Positions 35,285 through 43,231 of a stretch of 64,000 bases of DNA are shown here, one piece after another. Numbering within the stretch: position 1 is the first letter of the stretch; the number at the start of each line of letters is the position of its first letter. Made by a program: the position numbers and the translations under genes. The notes beneath the pieces are model-generated. The model searched no databases. It was not told where the DNA came from and saw nothing but the letters and a program-made list of their open reading frames with translations. The DNA comes from Mangrovimonas futianensis (GTDB taxonomy: Bacteria > Bacteroidota > Bacteroidia > Flavobacteriales > Flavobacteriaceae): contig NZ_JAJJNF010000006.1 in the NCBI RefSeq assembly GCF_021245805.1, positions 243,244-307,243 on the forward strand, given 5' to 3'.

Positions 35285-35848
35285 ATGAACAAAAAGAAAT
35301 TAGGAAATATTTTATTCTGGGTATTTTTAGTGTTACTGATAATCCCTCAGTCCCGAAAAACAATTCAAATAGGTTTAAATAAGGCGTTGGGTATTTTTTC
35401 TCCAAGCCAGATTAATGAAAAGGACCAAGTTATAATCAATGATTTTAATTGGAAGTTAATCGATGAAAACCGAGTAACGGTTAATTTGGAAGCTTTTAAG
35501 GGAAAAGTGATAATCATGAACTTTTGGGCTACTTGGTGTCCGCCTTGTATAGCCGAAATGTCAGATTTGCAAGAGTTGTTTGATACTTTTGATGCCGAAA
35601 AAGAAATCAGCTTTTTATTTGTGACTTCTGATCCGTTTACGAAAACTACAGCATTCAAGGAAAAAGAGGGTTTTACCTTCCCAGTTTTTAGGCCATTGGA
35701 AACTTATCCAAAGGAATTAGAGCATACAACCATTCCTCAAACTTTTATAATTGATAAATCGGGTAAAATTGTTGTAGATAAAAACGGAGTTGCTAATTGG
35801 AGTAGCGAAAAAACAATCCAATTAATCAATGACCTGCTTTCCAAATAA
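35285..35848 (+). CDS. TlpA-like membrane-anchored thioredoxin
   Basis: 187 residues from the ATG at 35285. One N-terminal membrane segment (LGNILFWVFLVLLII), then a thioredoxin domain with the active site FWATWCPPCIAEM (CxxC) and the cis-Pro loop TTIPQTFIID. Acts outside the cytoplasm as a thiol reductase, for example in cytochrome c maturation or copper site reduction. The 3' end overlaps the convergent lycopene cyclase gene by 27 bases. No dedicated promoter is visible in the short space behind the hairpin. Confidence 0.88.
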   Translation: MNKKKLGNILFWVFLVLLIIPQSRKTIQIGLNKALGIFSPSQINEKDQVIINDFNWKLIDENRVTVNLEAFKGKVIIMNFWATWCPPCIAEMSDLQELFDTFDAEKEISFLFVTSDPFTKTTAFKEKEGFTFPVFRPLETYPKELEHTTIPQTFIIDKSGKIVVDKNGVANWSSEKTIQLINDLLSK

Positions 35849-36523
35849 ACGCTTGTAAACTTCCATAAAAAAAAGATTGCTCAAAATAAGACTGAATGCA
35901 TAGATGCTATCCTCGATAGGGATCGTCCATAGTCTGACACCTAGATTTTCGAGATTGTTGTACCAAACCACCTCGTCTTCTATTAAACTACCAGTCAAAA
36001 TACCATTGATTATAAAAAATGGGATCAACATCACCATAAACGTCCAAAAATAGGTGTTAAGGATCTTAGGAAACCATTTAATTGTAACCAAAAGAAGAAG
36101 AATGGCAAAAACATTATTGACAAGTGTGTACCATTTGTCATAATACATGAAACAAAGAATAATTAAAAAGGTCAAAAGAAATCCCGTTATCACTTTTACT
36201 TGTTTAGTTTCCAATTTTAGTTTTGGAAATAAGATCATCAAAGAGTGATGCATGAAAACACAGGCATAGGGAATACAAATAAAAAATAACCATTCTTCTA
36301 TAGGAATGGAGAGTAAAGGTACATTTAAGAAGTAGGAAGAATTGAACCCCCAGATTTCATTTTGGGTAAATAGGATATCCCACGGAATATAAAGTACCAT
36401 GGAGCAAAAAATACCAAAAAATAGGGGTTTCCATTGTTTTGTAAAAGCAAGCCTTGGATGAAAACTAAACAAAAAAGGAATAGAGAGGGATCCTAAATCC
36501 AGAAGAAGATATAGGTAATTCAT
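35822..36523 (-). CDS. crtY: Lycopene cyclase, CrtYc/CrtYd-fusion type
   Basis: 233-residue membrane protein with about seven hydrophobic segments. It contains two copies of the cyclase repeat motif: PIEEWLFFICIPYACVF in the first half and PIEDSIYAFSLI in the second, so it is the single-chain form of the heterodimeric CrtYc/CrtYd cyclase. It closes the ends of lycopene to beta-carotene. Last gene of the crt operon; the ATG overlaps nothing but directly follows the crtZ stop. Confidence 0.88.
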   Translation of the reverse strand: MNYLYLLLDLGSLSIPFLFSFHPRLAFTKQWKPLFFGIFCSMVLYIPWDILFTQNEIWGFNSSYFLNVPLLSIPIEEWLFFICIPYACVFMHHSLMILFPKLKLETKQVKVITGFLLTFLIILCFMYYDKWYTLVNNVFAILLLLVTIKWFPKILNTYFWTFMVMLIPFFIINGILTGSLIEDEVVWYNNLENLGVRLWTIPIEDSIYAFSLILSNLFFMEVYKRLFGKQVID

Positions 36524-36976
36524 CTATTTGACTTTGAAGTATTTTAAAGGTACGAAGAGCATGCCAAAGCATTCGCCATCGTTTTTACCTAAATGTTTGT
36601 GGTGCATTTTATGGGCTCGCCTGATGCCTTTAGCATACCTGTTGTTGGCATTTCTAAAAATCTTAAATCGCTGATGAATAAAAATATCATGCACTAAAAA
36701 ATAGGTACATCCATAACAAAAAATTCCTAATGCTATGGGCAAGCAAAACCAAATGTCTTCATATTTCCATAGGCAGAAGCATACTATACTGACTAAGGCA
36801 TAAAAAATAAAAAAGGCATCATTTCTTTCAAACCAACTGTCGTGATCTTTTCTGTGGTGGTCTTTATGAAGATGCCACAAGAACCCATGCATAATGTACT
36901 TATGTGTAAACCATGCCATAAATTCCATGAAGCAAAAACTTCCTACAAAGACTAAAATCCAATATACTATTTCCAT
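36524..36976 (-). CDS. crtZ: Beta-carotene hydroxylase
   Basis: 150 residues, fatty-acid-hydroxylase superfamily. The di-iron histidine clusters are all visible: HKYIMH (HxxxxH), HKDHH (HxxHH), HDIFIHQR and HKMHHKH. Several membrane helices between them. Adds the 3/3' hydroxyls to beta-carotene, giving zeaxanthin, the usual yellow pigment of marine flavobacteria. Placed one base after the crtB stop. Confidence 0.93.
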   Translation of the reverse strand: MEIVYWILVFVGSFCFMEFMAWFTHKYIMHGFLWHLHKDHHRKDHDSWFERNDAFFIFYALVSIVCFCLWKYEDIWFCLPIALGIFCYGCTYFLVHDIFIHQRFKIFRNANNRYAKGIRRAHKMHHKHLGKNDGECFGMLFVPLKYFKVK

Positions 36977-36977
36977 G

Positions 36978-37817
36978 TTACATTAAATTTAGTTGATATT
37001 TAACATAACTACGAGTAAGTAACTCGATTTTTTTGTGGTTTGGAACACGAATTCTAGCAGATTTAATTTGAAGTGCAGGTGTTTTCTTTAGTTTTTTAAG
37101 TAATTGGCTGTAATATCTATAGGCCATAAAAACACCAAATCGAGCCTCCATAGGTAGTTGTTTAATACCAATAAGCGCTTTTCTAAAGTCTTCTTCAATG
37201 TCCTCAATGATTTCCTTTTTATCAGTTTCAGAAAGGTTGTTGAAATCGGCATTTGGAAAATAGGATCTTTCAAGATCTTCAAAATCGGCTTTTAGATCCC
37301 TCAGGAAGTTGACTTTTTGAAATGCAGATCCTAGACTCATGGCACTATCTTTTAAAGAATCATACTTTTCTTGATTCCCTTTAACAAACACTTTTAGGCA
37401 CATGAGACCTACTACATCTGCAGAACCGTAAATGTAATTTTTAAACTCTTCAGGAGTTTCATAATTCGATTTGTGCAAATCTAGTTTCATGCTATGCATA
37501 AACGCATCAACCAAATGTCGGTCCAAACCATATTTATGATAGGTCTCTTGAAATGCATTTAAGATAGGATTTAAGCTAATCCTATTTTGAAGGGCTAAAT
37601 CCAAATCTTTTTCAAACCAATGAAATAGAAAATGTTTGTTGTAATCATGAAATGAATCTACAATTTCATCAGCGAATCTTACAAATCCATAGATGTTGTA
37701 AATGTCTTGTCTAATAGATTTGGACAATAGCTTAGTAGCCATTGAAAAAGACGTGCTGTAAGTAAGTGTTGTAATTTTACTGCATTGATGTGAAACTTGA
37801 TCAAATAGTGCTTTCAT
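36978..37817 (-). CDS. crtB: Phytoene synthase
   Basis: 279 residues, squalene/phytoene synthase family. First Asp-rich motif in VRFADEIVDSFHD, second in NFLRDLKADFEDLERSYFP. Joins two geranylgeranyl diphosphates to phytoene, the first step of the pathway. Its start lies inside the end of crtI (17-base overlap), showing coupling. Confidence 0.95.
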   Translation of the reverse strand: MKALFDQVSHQCSKITTLTYSTSFSMATKLLSKSIRQDIYNIYGFVRFADEIVDSFHDYNKHFLFHWFEKDLDLALQNRISLNPILNAFQETYHKYGLDRHLVDAFMHSMKLDLHKSNYETPEEFKNYIYGSADVVGLMCLKVFVKGNQEKYDSLKDSAMSLGSAFQKVNFLRDLKADFEDLERSYFPNADFNNLSETDKKEIIEDIEEDFRKALIGIKQLPMEARFGVFMAYRYYSQLLKKLKKTPALQIKSARIRVPNHKKIELLTRSYVKYQLNLM

Positions 37818-39282
37818 AATTAATAGGATGGTATTTATTGATAAGGTTTGCTACCAGTTTCCCAGAGATTAAAGAGGGTGGAACCCCTGGTCCAGGAACT
37901 GTAAGTTGTCCAGTAAAATAGAGATTACTTATTTTTTTACTTTTCAATTTAGGTCTTAAGAAAGCTGTTTGGAGAAGGGTATTGGCCAGCCCGTAAGCAT
38001 TTCCTTTATATGAATTGTAGTCTTCTATAAAATCTTTTACACAGTAAGATTTTTTGAATAAAATATGCTTTTTGATATTTTGATCGGTCAAGCTTTCAAA
38101 TCGCTCTACTATTTTCTCGAAATATTCATTTCTGAGTTCCGGAGTGTCTTCTAAACCTGGAGCTAGTGGTATTAAAAATATGCCAGCTTCTTGACCTTCT
38201 GGAGCTAATAAACTATCGGTTTGTGATGGGAAACTAGCATAAAATAGAGGCTTTTCAGGCCATTGAGGTTCATCATAAATGGCTTTGGCGTGAATATCAA
38301 AATCAGTGTCAAAGAAAAGCGTATGGTGATTAACGTTTTTTAATTTTTTATCAAACCCGACATAGAATAAAAGGGAGGAGGGAGCAAACGTTTTTTGGTC
38401 CCAGTATGATTCCGAATATTGTCTGTGGGATTTACTCAGAAGGTTTTCTGTATGGTGATAATCTGCGCCACTGACCACGATATCACTTTTATAGAAGGTT
38501 TGCCCACTTTTAACTCCCGTGGTCTTTCCATTTTGAACCGTAATTTCAGCCACTGGAGAATTGGTGATGATCTGTACACCTAATTCTTCAGCTAACCTTT
38601 TGATGGCATTAACAACTTCAAACATGCCTCCTTTCGGGTGAAAGGTCCCAAGGCCAAAATCAGCATAATTCATAAAACTGTAAAAGGAAGGTGTTTTACT
38701 GGGTTTGGCTCCAAGAAATAATACCGGAAACTCTAGTACCTGAATCAATTTTTTATTTTTGAATGTCTTACGCACATCCATAGAAATGGTGCTAAAAAAT
38801 TGATTGAGTTTTTTGAATGTATCCCAAGTAATTAATTCGGAAGGAGATTCCCCAGGCCTGTAAACTAAATCTTTGATTGCTATATTGTAATTGTCCTTGG
38901 CTTGATGGATAAACTGTTTTAGTTTAATCGAACTTCCTGATTCTATTTCTTCAAATGCGATGCAGATATCATCCAAGTTATCTCCAATGGTTATTAGGTC
39001 ATTATTACCAAAATAGACCGAATAGGCGGGATTCAATTTTTCCAATTGGTAGTAATCTGATGGAGATTTACCGAAATCCTTAAAGAATCTTTCAAAAACA
39101 TCGGGCATCCAGTACCAAGTGGGGCCCATATCAAAAGTGAACCCTTGATGTTTATATTGTCTGGCCCTTCCTCCAATAGAGGAATTTTTTTCAAGGATGG
39201 TCACTTTATCACCCCGCTTTGCCAAGTAGCACGCAGCAGCTAAAGAAGAAAATCCGGACCCTATGATAGTTATAGTATTCAT
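37801..39282 (-). CDS. crtI: Phytoene desaturase
   Basis: 493 residues from the ATG at 39282, which places the FAD-binding GSGFSSLAAACYLAKRG at residue 7; a longer start would put eleven residues before it. Continues ILEKNSSIGGRARQY, then FDMGPTWYWMP; the C-terminal dinucleotide motif is NLYFTGQLTVPGPGVPPSLISG. Four-step desaturation of phytoene to lycopene. First gene of the crt operon, 44 bases behind the CarH-like regulator gene. Confidence 0.95.
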   Translation of the reverse strand: MNTITIIGSGFSSLAAACYLAKRGDKVTILEKNSSIGGRARQYKHQGFTFDMGPTWYWMPDVFERFFKDFGKSPSDYYQLEKLNPAYSVYFGNNDLITIGDNLDDICIAFEEIESGSSIKLKQFIHQAKDNYNIAIKDLVYRPGESPSELITWDTFKKLNQFFSTISMDVRKTFKNKKLIQVLEFPVLFLGAKPSKTPSFYSFMNYADFGLGTFHPKGGMFEVVNAIKRLAEELGVQIITNSPVAEITVQNGKTTGVKSGQTFYKSDIVVSGADYHHTENLLSKSHRQYSESYWDQKTFAPSSLLFYVGFDKKLKNVNHHTLFFDTDFDIHAKAIYDEPQWPEKPLFYASFPSQTDSLLAPEGQEAGIFLIPLAPGLEDTPELRNEYFEKIVERFESLTDQNIKKHILFKKSYCVKDFIEDYNSYKGNAYGLANTLLQTAFLRPKLKSKKISNLYFTGQLTVPGPGVPPSLISGKLVANLINKYHPINYESTI

Positions 39283-39284
39283 TC

Positions 39285-39314
39285 TGTTTAACAAATATAG
39301 TAAAAAGCTAAACA
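39285..39314 (-). promoter_or_regulatory. Candidate crtI promoter and operator
   Basis: Inverted repeat TGTTTA (39285-39290) / TAAACA (39309-39314) with an 18-base centre, containing on the minus strand a -7-like TATATTTG (39292-39299). The transcript would begin almost at the crtI start codon. The TAAACA half-site also occurs in the leader of the regulator gene. Binding is inferred. Confidence 0.4.
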
Positions 39315-39326
39315 ATAATACTAATA

Positions 39327-40223
39327 CTACATAGCTTTAACTAAATTTTGGATGGATTCATAGGTTTTAATGGTCTTGGGAAGCGTTTTTAGATCGATAC
39401 AATCGGTTTGCCTACCCAATATGTGTAAATGATGATTTGAATTGTCTAGCAACTCTGTATGAAATTCGGCCAAATAGCTATCTATATTCTCACAGGTAGG
39501 ATTAACCGTGAAATATGTTATGAATTCGATATAATCATAGTTTTTCACCAAATCTTTTAAACTGTTAAGTGGCACACTGCCTCCTAAATAAATGGTTTGA
39601 AATCCTTCCTTTGTTAATTGGTAGTTTACATACTGAAGACCTAGTTCATGAATTTCATAATCTGGTAGGAATAGTGCGTATACTTTTTCATTTTTTGAAA
39701 CATCAGCCGATTGATATTTCTCAGTATTGACCAAAATTTTCTGTTTAATCAATTCTGAGATAAAATGCTCTTGGGCGGGTGTAATGGTTTTTGTTTGCCA
39801 TAAAAACCCAATTTCTTCTAAAAGAGGCATAAAAACCTCATGGAATATTTCTGAAAAGGACTTTTCTGTTTCTAATTTTTTATATGTATTTATAAAAAGA
39901 GCTTTATCAAAATTGATGGTTGCTATTTTAAAAATGTTCAGAATATGGTCTTCATTTGAAGATATAGTGAGCAATTTAGCTTTATCTAGGATTTCTTGAT
40001 TGCTTAGTTGAGATATTTTAGAAATCTTATAGCCATTATTATATAAAGCCGTCACATTTAATAGTTTCTGAAGGCTGTCAATACTATATGTTCTAATATT
40101 AGTCTCAGTGCGGTTTGGTTCAAAAAGGTTATAGCGTTTTTCCCAAATTCTTATGGTGTGCGCTTTGATCCCAGAAAGGTGCTCTAGGTCCTTAATACTG
40201 AACTCATTTTTAATATTGTTCAT
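39327..40223 (-). CDS. carH: MerR-family regulator with cobalamin-binding-like domain (CarH/LitR type)
   Basis: 298 residues from the ATG at 40223; the frame extends upstream without support. MerR winged helix (FSIKDLEHLSGIKAHTIRIWEKRY), then a four-helix bundle and a Rossmann-like B12 domain. The bundle keeps the light-sensing signature Wx9EH (Trp 142, Glu 152, His 153), and the B12 domain keeps the lower-ligand His (192) in EIHELG, with Glu in place of the usual Asp. Further B12 marks (SxL, GG) are only partly kept. Placed directly before crtI-B-Z-Y; predicted light- and B12-dependent repressor of carotenoid synthesis. B12 binding is not proven. Confidence 0.82.
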   Translation of the reverse strand: MNNIKNEFSIKDLEHLSGIKAHTIRIWEKRYNLFEPNRTETNIRTYSIDSLQKLLNVTALYNNGYKISKISQLSNQEILDKAKLLTISSNEDHILNIFKIATINFDKALFINTYKKLETEKSFSEIFHEVFMPLLEEIGFLWQTKTITPAQEHFISELIKQKILVNTEKYQSADVSKNEKVYALFLPDYEIHELGLQYVNYQLTKEGFQTIYLGGSVPLNSLKDLVKNYDYIEFITYFTVNPTCENIDSYLAEFHTELLDNSNHHLHILGRQTDCIDLKTLPKTIKTYESIQNLVKAM

Positions 40224-40240
40224 TTTTTCAAATAAAATAT

Positions 40241-40260
40241 TAAACAAAAATAAACAAAAA
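40241..40260 (-). promoter_or_regulatory. Tandem TAAACAAAAA repeat with -7 box before carH
   Basis: Two perfect copies of a 10-mer (40241-40250, 40251-40260). On the minus strand the junction gives TATTTTTG (40245-40252), a consensus -7 box. It shares TAAACA with the crtI leader, so it may be an autoregulatory operator. Confidence 0.4.
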
Positions 40261-40291
40261 GATGGATAAAATGAAGTAGCTTGGGAAAAAG

Positions 40292-40376
40292 TGCGCACGA
40301 GAAGACTCGAACTTCCACGATCTAAGCGATCATTAGGCCCTCAACCTAACGCGTCTACCAATTCCGCCACGTGCGC
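40292..40376 (-). tRNA. tRNA-Leu (GAG)
   Basis: 85 bases on the minus strand. GCGCACG acceptor pairs with CGTGCGC, discriminator A. The anticodon stem TTAGG/CCTAA encloses loop TTGAGGG, so the anticodon is GAG. The long variable arm typical of class II tRNA-Leu is present, and the T-arm contains GTTCGAGT. No encoded CCA. Confidence 0.95.
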
Positions 40377-40393
40377 ATGAAGTATTCAAAAAT

Positions 40394-40427
40394 AAAAAAA
40401 GTTAAGCATATGCTTAACTTTTTTTTT
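40394..40427 (-). terminator. Terminator after tRNA-Lys
   Basis: GTTAAGCATATGCTTAAC palindrome flanked by A- and T-runs, between the two tRNA genes. It should end the tRNA-Lys transcript and suggests tRNA-Leu has separate transcription or relies on read-through. Confidence 0.75.
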
Positions 40428-40428
40428 G

Positions 40429-40501
40429 TGACCTGGCTGGGGCTCGAACCCAGGACCCTAACATTAAAAGTGTTATGCTCTACCAGCTGAGCTACCAGGT
40501 C
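40429..40501 (-). tRNA. tRNA-Lys (UUU)
   Basis: 73 bases on the minus strand. Acceptor GACCTGG pairs with CCAGGTC, D-arm AGCTCAGCTGGTAGAGC, anticodon loop CTTTTAA (anticodon TTT), T-arm GGGTTCGAGCCC. Discriminator A, no encoded CCA. Confidence 0.97.
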
Positions 40502-40524
40502 AAACGTTTCCTTGTTTGCGGGTG

Positions 40525-40555
40525 CAAATATAAAAGCTTTAATTGATTTTACAAA
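40525..40555 (-). promoter_or_regulatory. Strong promoter of tRNA-Lys
   Basis: Read on the minus strand: -33 TTTG (40552-40555), exactly 19-base spacer, -7 TATATTTG (40525-40532), followed by GCACCCGCAAAC. The same 19-base -7/start block recurs at 63934-63952. Confidence 0.85.
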
Positions 40556-40630
40556 CCCTTTTCAAGATATTTTTTTCTTTTTTTCTTTTGTTTCTTTGTG
40601 ACGGAATTTGAAATACAGAGAAGGAACTTC

Positions 40631-41149
40631 ATGAAGATTATTTTAATGGGCTATATGGCCTCTGGAAAATCATTAATTGGCAGACAGTTAGCAAAAGATT
40701 TGTCTGTGGCTTTTATAGATCTTGATCATTACATCGAGCAAAAAGAAGCGAAAAGTATAGGTGAAATTTTTTCTGAAAAAGGTGAAATTTATTTTAGAAA
40801 AAGGGAGCATTTCTATTTAAAAGAGCTTTTAGAGGGGTCAGAAAAGTTTGTTCTTTCCTTAGGGGGAGGTACTCCCTGTTTCTCAAATAATGCAGAATTA
40901 TTATTTGATAAAGACCATTTAAATTCCTTTTTTCTCAATGTTCCGCTATCGGAATTACTTCAAAGGTTGATGAAAGAAAAATCCCAACGACCTTTAATTT
41001 CTCATATTCATGGCGAAGAGGAGATGGCTGAATTTATAGGAAAGCATTTATTTGAGCGTTTGCCTTTTTATAATAGGGCAGACCACAAAATAAATGCAAA
41101 TCAAAATGTAGATAAGGTGATAGAAGATATCGTTGTCAAGTTATTCTAA
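40631..41149 (+). CDS. aroK: Shikimate kinase
   Basis: 172 residues from the ATG at 40631 (upstream in-frame start gives eleven more). P-loop GYMASGKS at residues 6-13, DLDHYIE with the shikimate-binding Asp, GEIYFRKREHFYL with the substrate Arg, and LSLGGGTPCF. Phosphorylates shikimate in aromatic amino acid synthesis. Overlaps the convergent phosphoribosyltransferase gene by nine bases. Confidence 0.95.
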   Translation: MKIILMGYMASGKSLIGRQLAKDLSVAFIDLDHYIEQKEAKSIGEIFSEKGEIYFRKREHFYLKELLEGSEKFVLSLGGGTPCFSNNAELLFDKDHLNSFFLNVPLSELLQRLMKEKSQRPLISHIHGEEEMAEFIGKHLFERLPFYNRADHKINANQNVDKVIEDIVVKLF

Positions 41150-41644
41150 ATAAGCTTCTGCTTTTCCCGTAGTCAAATTAACATGGATGTGTTCATGTAA
41201 GGAAGTAGAAAGGGAAATTCCTTTGAAATCTGCCTTAACAGGATATTTTTTATGATTTCTATTGACCAATACAGCGGTCTTAAACTGTTTTAAAGGTACA
41301 TCAAGAAAATGTTTCACCCCATAAATTAAAGTAGTTCCTGAATTAAGGACATCATCTATCAAGACAATCGATTTGTTTTTGTAGTCTTCTGACTTGATGG
41401 AAGTCTCTATGGGATTTAAGGGGTTCTTTTTATCTATAATTACTCTACAGAGAACTGGCTTAATATCTGAAATATTTTCAAGAATGGTTTTAAGCTCATT
41501 CGCTAATTGATACCCATTTTGGTCTATACCGGCAAGGATAACTTCCGTTTCATTCACATTGCTCTCATAGATTTGATAAGCAATGCGTCTTATTTTATTT
41601 GTGATTTCTTGATGGTTAAGTATGATATTTTTCTCTGTGGTCAT
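41141..41644 (-). CDS. Phosphoribosyltransferase family protein (PyrR/Hpt-like)
   Basis: 167 residues from the ATG at 41644. The PRPP-binding loop reads VLIDDVLNSGTTLIYG (about 101-116), the type I PRTase signature; N-terminal hood starts IRRIAYQIYE. Length and the LNHQEI opening resemble PyrR-like bifunctional regulators/uracil PRTases, and a hypoxanthine-type activity is also possible. Cytosolic nucleotide salvage or regulation; substrate not settled. Confidence 0.85.
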   Translation of the reverse strand: MTTEKNIILNHQEITNKIRRIAYQIYESNVNETEVILAGIDQNGYQLANELKTILENISDIKPVLCRVIIDKKNPLNPIETSIKSEDYKNKSIVLIDDVLNSGTTLIYGVKHFLDVPLKQFKTAVLVNRNHKKYPVKADFKGISLSTSLHEHIHVNLTTGKAEAYLE

Positions 41645-41689
41645 CCTTTCAAAAAGTTTTATCAAATATAAGCATTGGTTGTTCAAGTT

Positions 41690-42061
41690 TTATTCAGTTT
41701 CATCATAAAAATCATCGATATCTCTTCGGTCTTTTTTAGTCGGTCTCCCAGTACCTTTTTTTCTGTAATAATCCTGCGAATATTTGAGGAGTTCTTGAGC
41801 TTCAAATTCAGATTTTGGAGTCGTGTCTGTACGGTAAATGTCAACCAATTTAGCTCCTACTCGGTTTGGAGGAATATCATTTATGGTTAAACTGTAATTA
41901 ATCTGCTCTTTTCTAAGTAGAATTTTATCTGTAGGAAATACATCTCTACTGGGTTTGGCAACATCCCCGTTAATCTTTACATGGCCTTTTTTACAGGCAG
42001 TCGTGGCTAAACTTCTTGTTTTGTAATATCTCACACACCATAGATACTTGTCAATCCGCAT
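41690..42061 (-). CDS. S4-domain RNA-binding protein (Hsp15-like)
   Basis: 123 residues. S4 domain at the start (MRIDKYLWCVRYYKTRSLATTACKKGHVKINGDVAKPSRDV), the pattern of heat-shock protein 15/YrfH-like proteins that bind stalled 50S subunits with peptidyl-tRNA. The acidic C-terminal tail DKKDRRDIDDFYDETE type follows. Divergent from the FKBP-like lipoprotein gene. Confidence 0.88.
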   Translation of the reverse strand: MRIDKYLWCVRYYKTRSLATTACKKGHVKINGDVAKPSRDVFPTDKILLRKEQINYSLTINDIPPNRVGAKLVDIYRTDTTPKSEFEAQELLKYSQDYYRKKGTGRPTKKDRRDIDDFYDETE

Positions 42062-42132
42062 AAAACTTATAAATCTACGTTAATATTTTAAGACAAAATT
42101 ATTAATAAATTGTATCTTGCGCTTAAAAATTT

Positions 42133-43176
42133 ATGAATATGAAGTTAAGAAAAATCAGTCTTACCTCTATCTGTTTATTATTGGTTCTTGCTGCCTGTAA
42201 AAAAGATGATGAATCCTATACGACTATTCCAGATCGTGATAGGCAAGAGGTTTATGATGAAGATTTAATTAAAATAGAAGAGTTTCTTGCCACACATTTT
42301 TATAATTATGATGAGTTTGATTTTGACAATCCTTACAGTGAGGCAAATGATAATTTTCAAATTGTTTTTGATACCATAGAAGGTGATAATGCTGATAAAA
42401 TTCCATTAATTGATCAGGTAGATTTTAAAATAGCCTATTCCTATGCAGATGATATTGAGTATAAGTTATATTATCTTAAGGTGAGAGAAGGGAATGGTAA
42501 AGTTCTTCACGGAACAGATGAAGCCTATTTGAACTACCAAGGTTTAAATATGGCCAATTTAGAACAATTTGATGGGACTGTAAATCCTACTTTATTAAAT
42601 TTAACTACGGTTAGTACAACAATAACTGGAGTAATTGATGGATTTAGACAAGGATTAACGGAGTTTAAAACGGCTTCCAATATAACAGCAAATACAGGAC
42701 CAAATGGTGAGCCAGATAACACCTATACATACCACGGTCATGGTATTGGAGCTATTTTTATTCCTTCCGGATTAGGATACTTTTCTTCGCCTTTAACAAC
42801 AGTGCCAGCTTATTCCTCTCTAATATTTAATGTTAGATTATATAACTTAAACCATACAGATTTTGACCTGGATAATATCCCTTCTTATATGGAAGATTTG
42901 AGTGGAGATGGGGATCCTTATACGGATGATACGGATGGGGATTTGGTTGCTGATTTTATGGATAATGATGACGATGGTGATGGAACGCTTACAAGAGATG
43001 AAATTGATTATGGAGAATACACGATTTCTGTAGGAGATCCTGATCCTGAATTTGCAGAGAATGAATATGAGGTAAGTAGAGAGCAATTGGACAATACCAT
43101 AACAATTAGTACTATTATTTTAACTGATACAGACGGTGATGGCACTCCAGATTATTTGGACAGTAGCATTAATTAA
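42133..43176 (+). CDS. FKBP-like lipoprotein with calcium-binding thrombospondin-3-type repeats
   Basis: 347 residues. Lipobox LAAC (Cys 21) then KKDDE. An FKBP-type domain (about 105-240: YYLKVREGNGKVLHGTDEAYLNYQGL, VIDGFRQGLTEFK, HGIGAIFIPSGLGYF) follows. The tail carries Asp-rich repeats DTDGDLVADFMDNDDDGDGTLTRDEID and DTDGDGTPDYLD, calcium-binding as in thrombospondin type 3 and EF-hand loops. Envelope protein with possible prolyl isomerase activity. Downstream terminator makes it monocistronic. Confidence 0.85.
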   Translation: MNMKLRKISLTSICLLLVLAACKKDDESYTTIPDRDRQEVYDEDLIKIEEFLATHFYNYDEFDFDNPYSEANDNFQIVFDTIEGDNADKIPLIDQVDFKIAYSYADDIEYKLYYLKVREGNGKVLHGTDEAYLNYQGLNMANLEQFDGTVNPTLLNLTTVSTTITGVIDGFRQGLTEFKTASNITANTGPNGEPDNTYTYHGHGIGAIFIPSGLGYFSSPLTTVPAYSSLIFNVRLYNLNHTDFDLDNIPSYMEDLSGDGDPYTDDTDGDLVADFMDNDDDGDGTLTRDEIDYGEYTISVGDPDPEFAENEYEVSREQLDNTITISTIILTDTDGDGTPDYLDSSIN

Positions 43177-43196
43177 CAATTTTAGTTATAAGGAAT

Positions 43197-43229
43197 AAAA
43201 AAAAGCGGCCATTTTGAAGCCGCTTTTTT
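43197..43229. terminator. Bidirectional terminator
   Basis: AAAAGCGGC / GCCGCTTTTTT stem with a nine-base loop between the convergent FKBP-like and beta-barrel genes. Confidence 0.88.
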
Positions 43230-43231
43230 AT

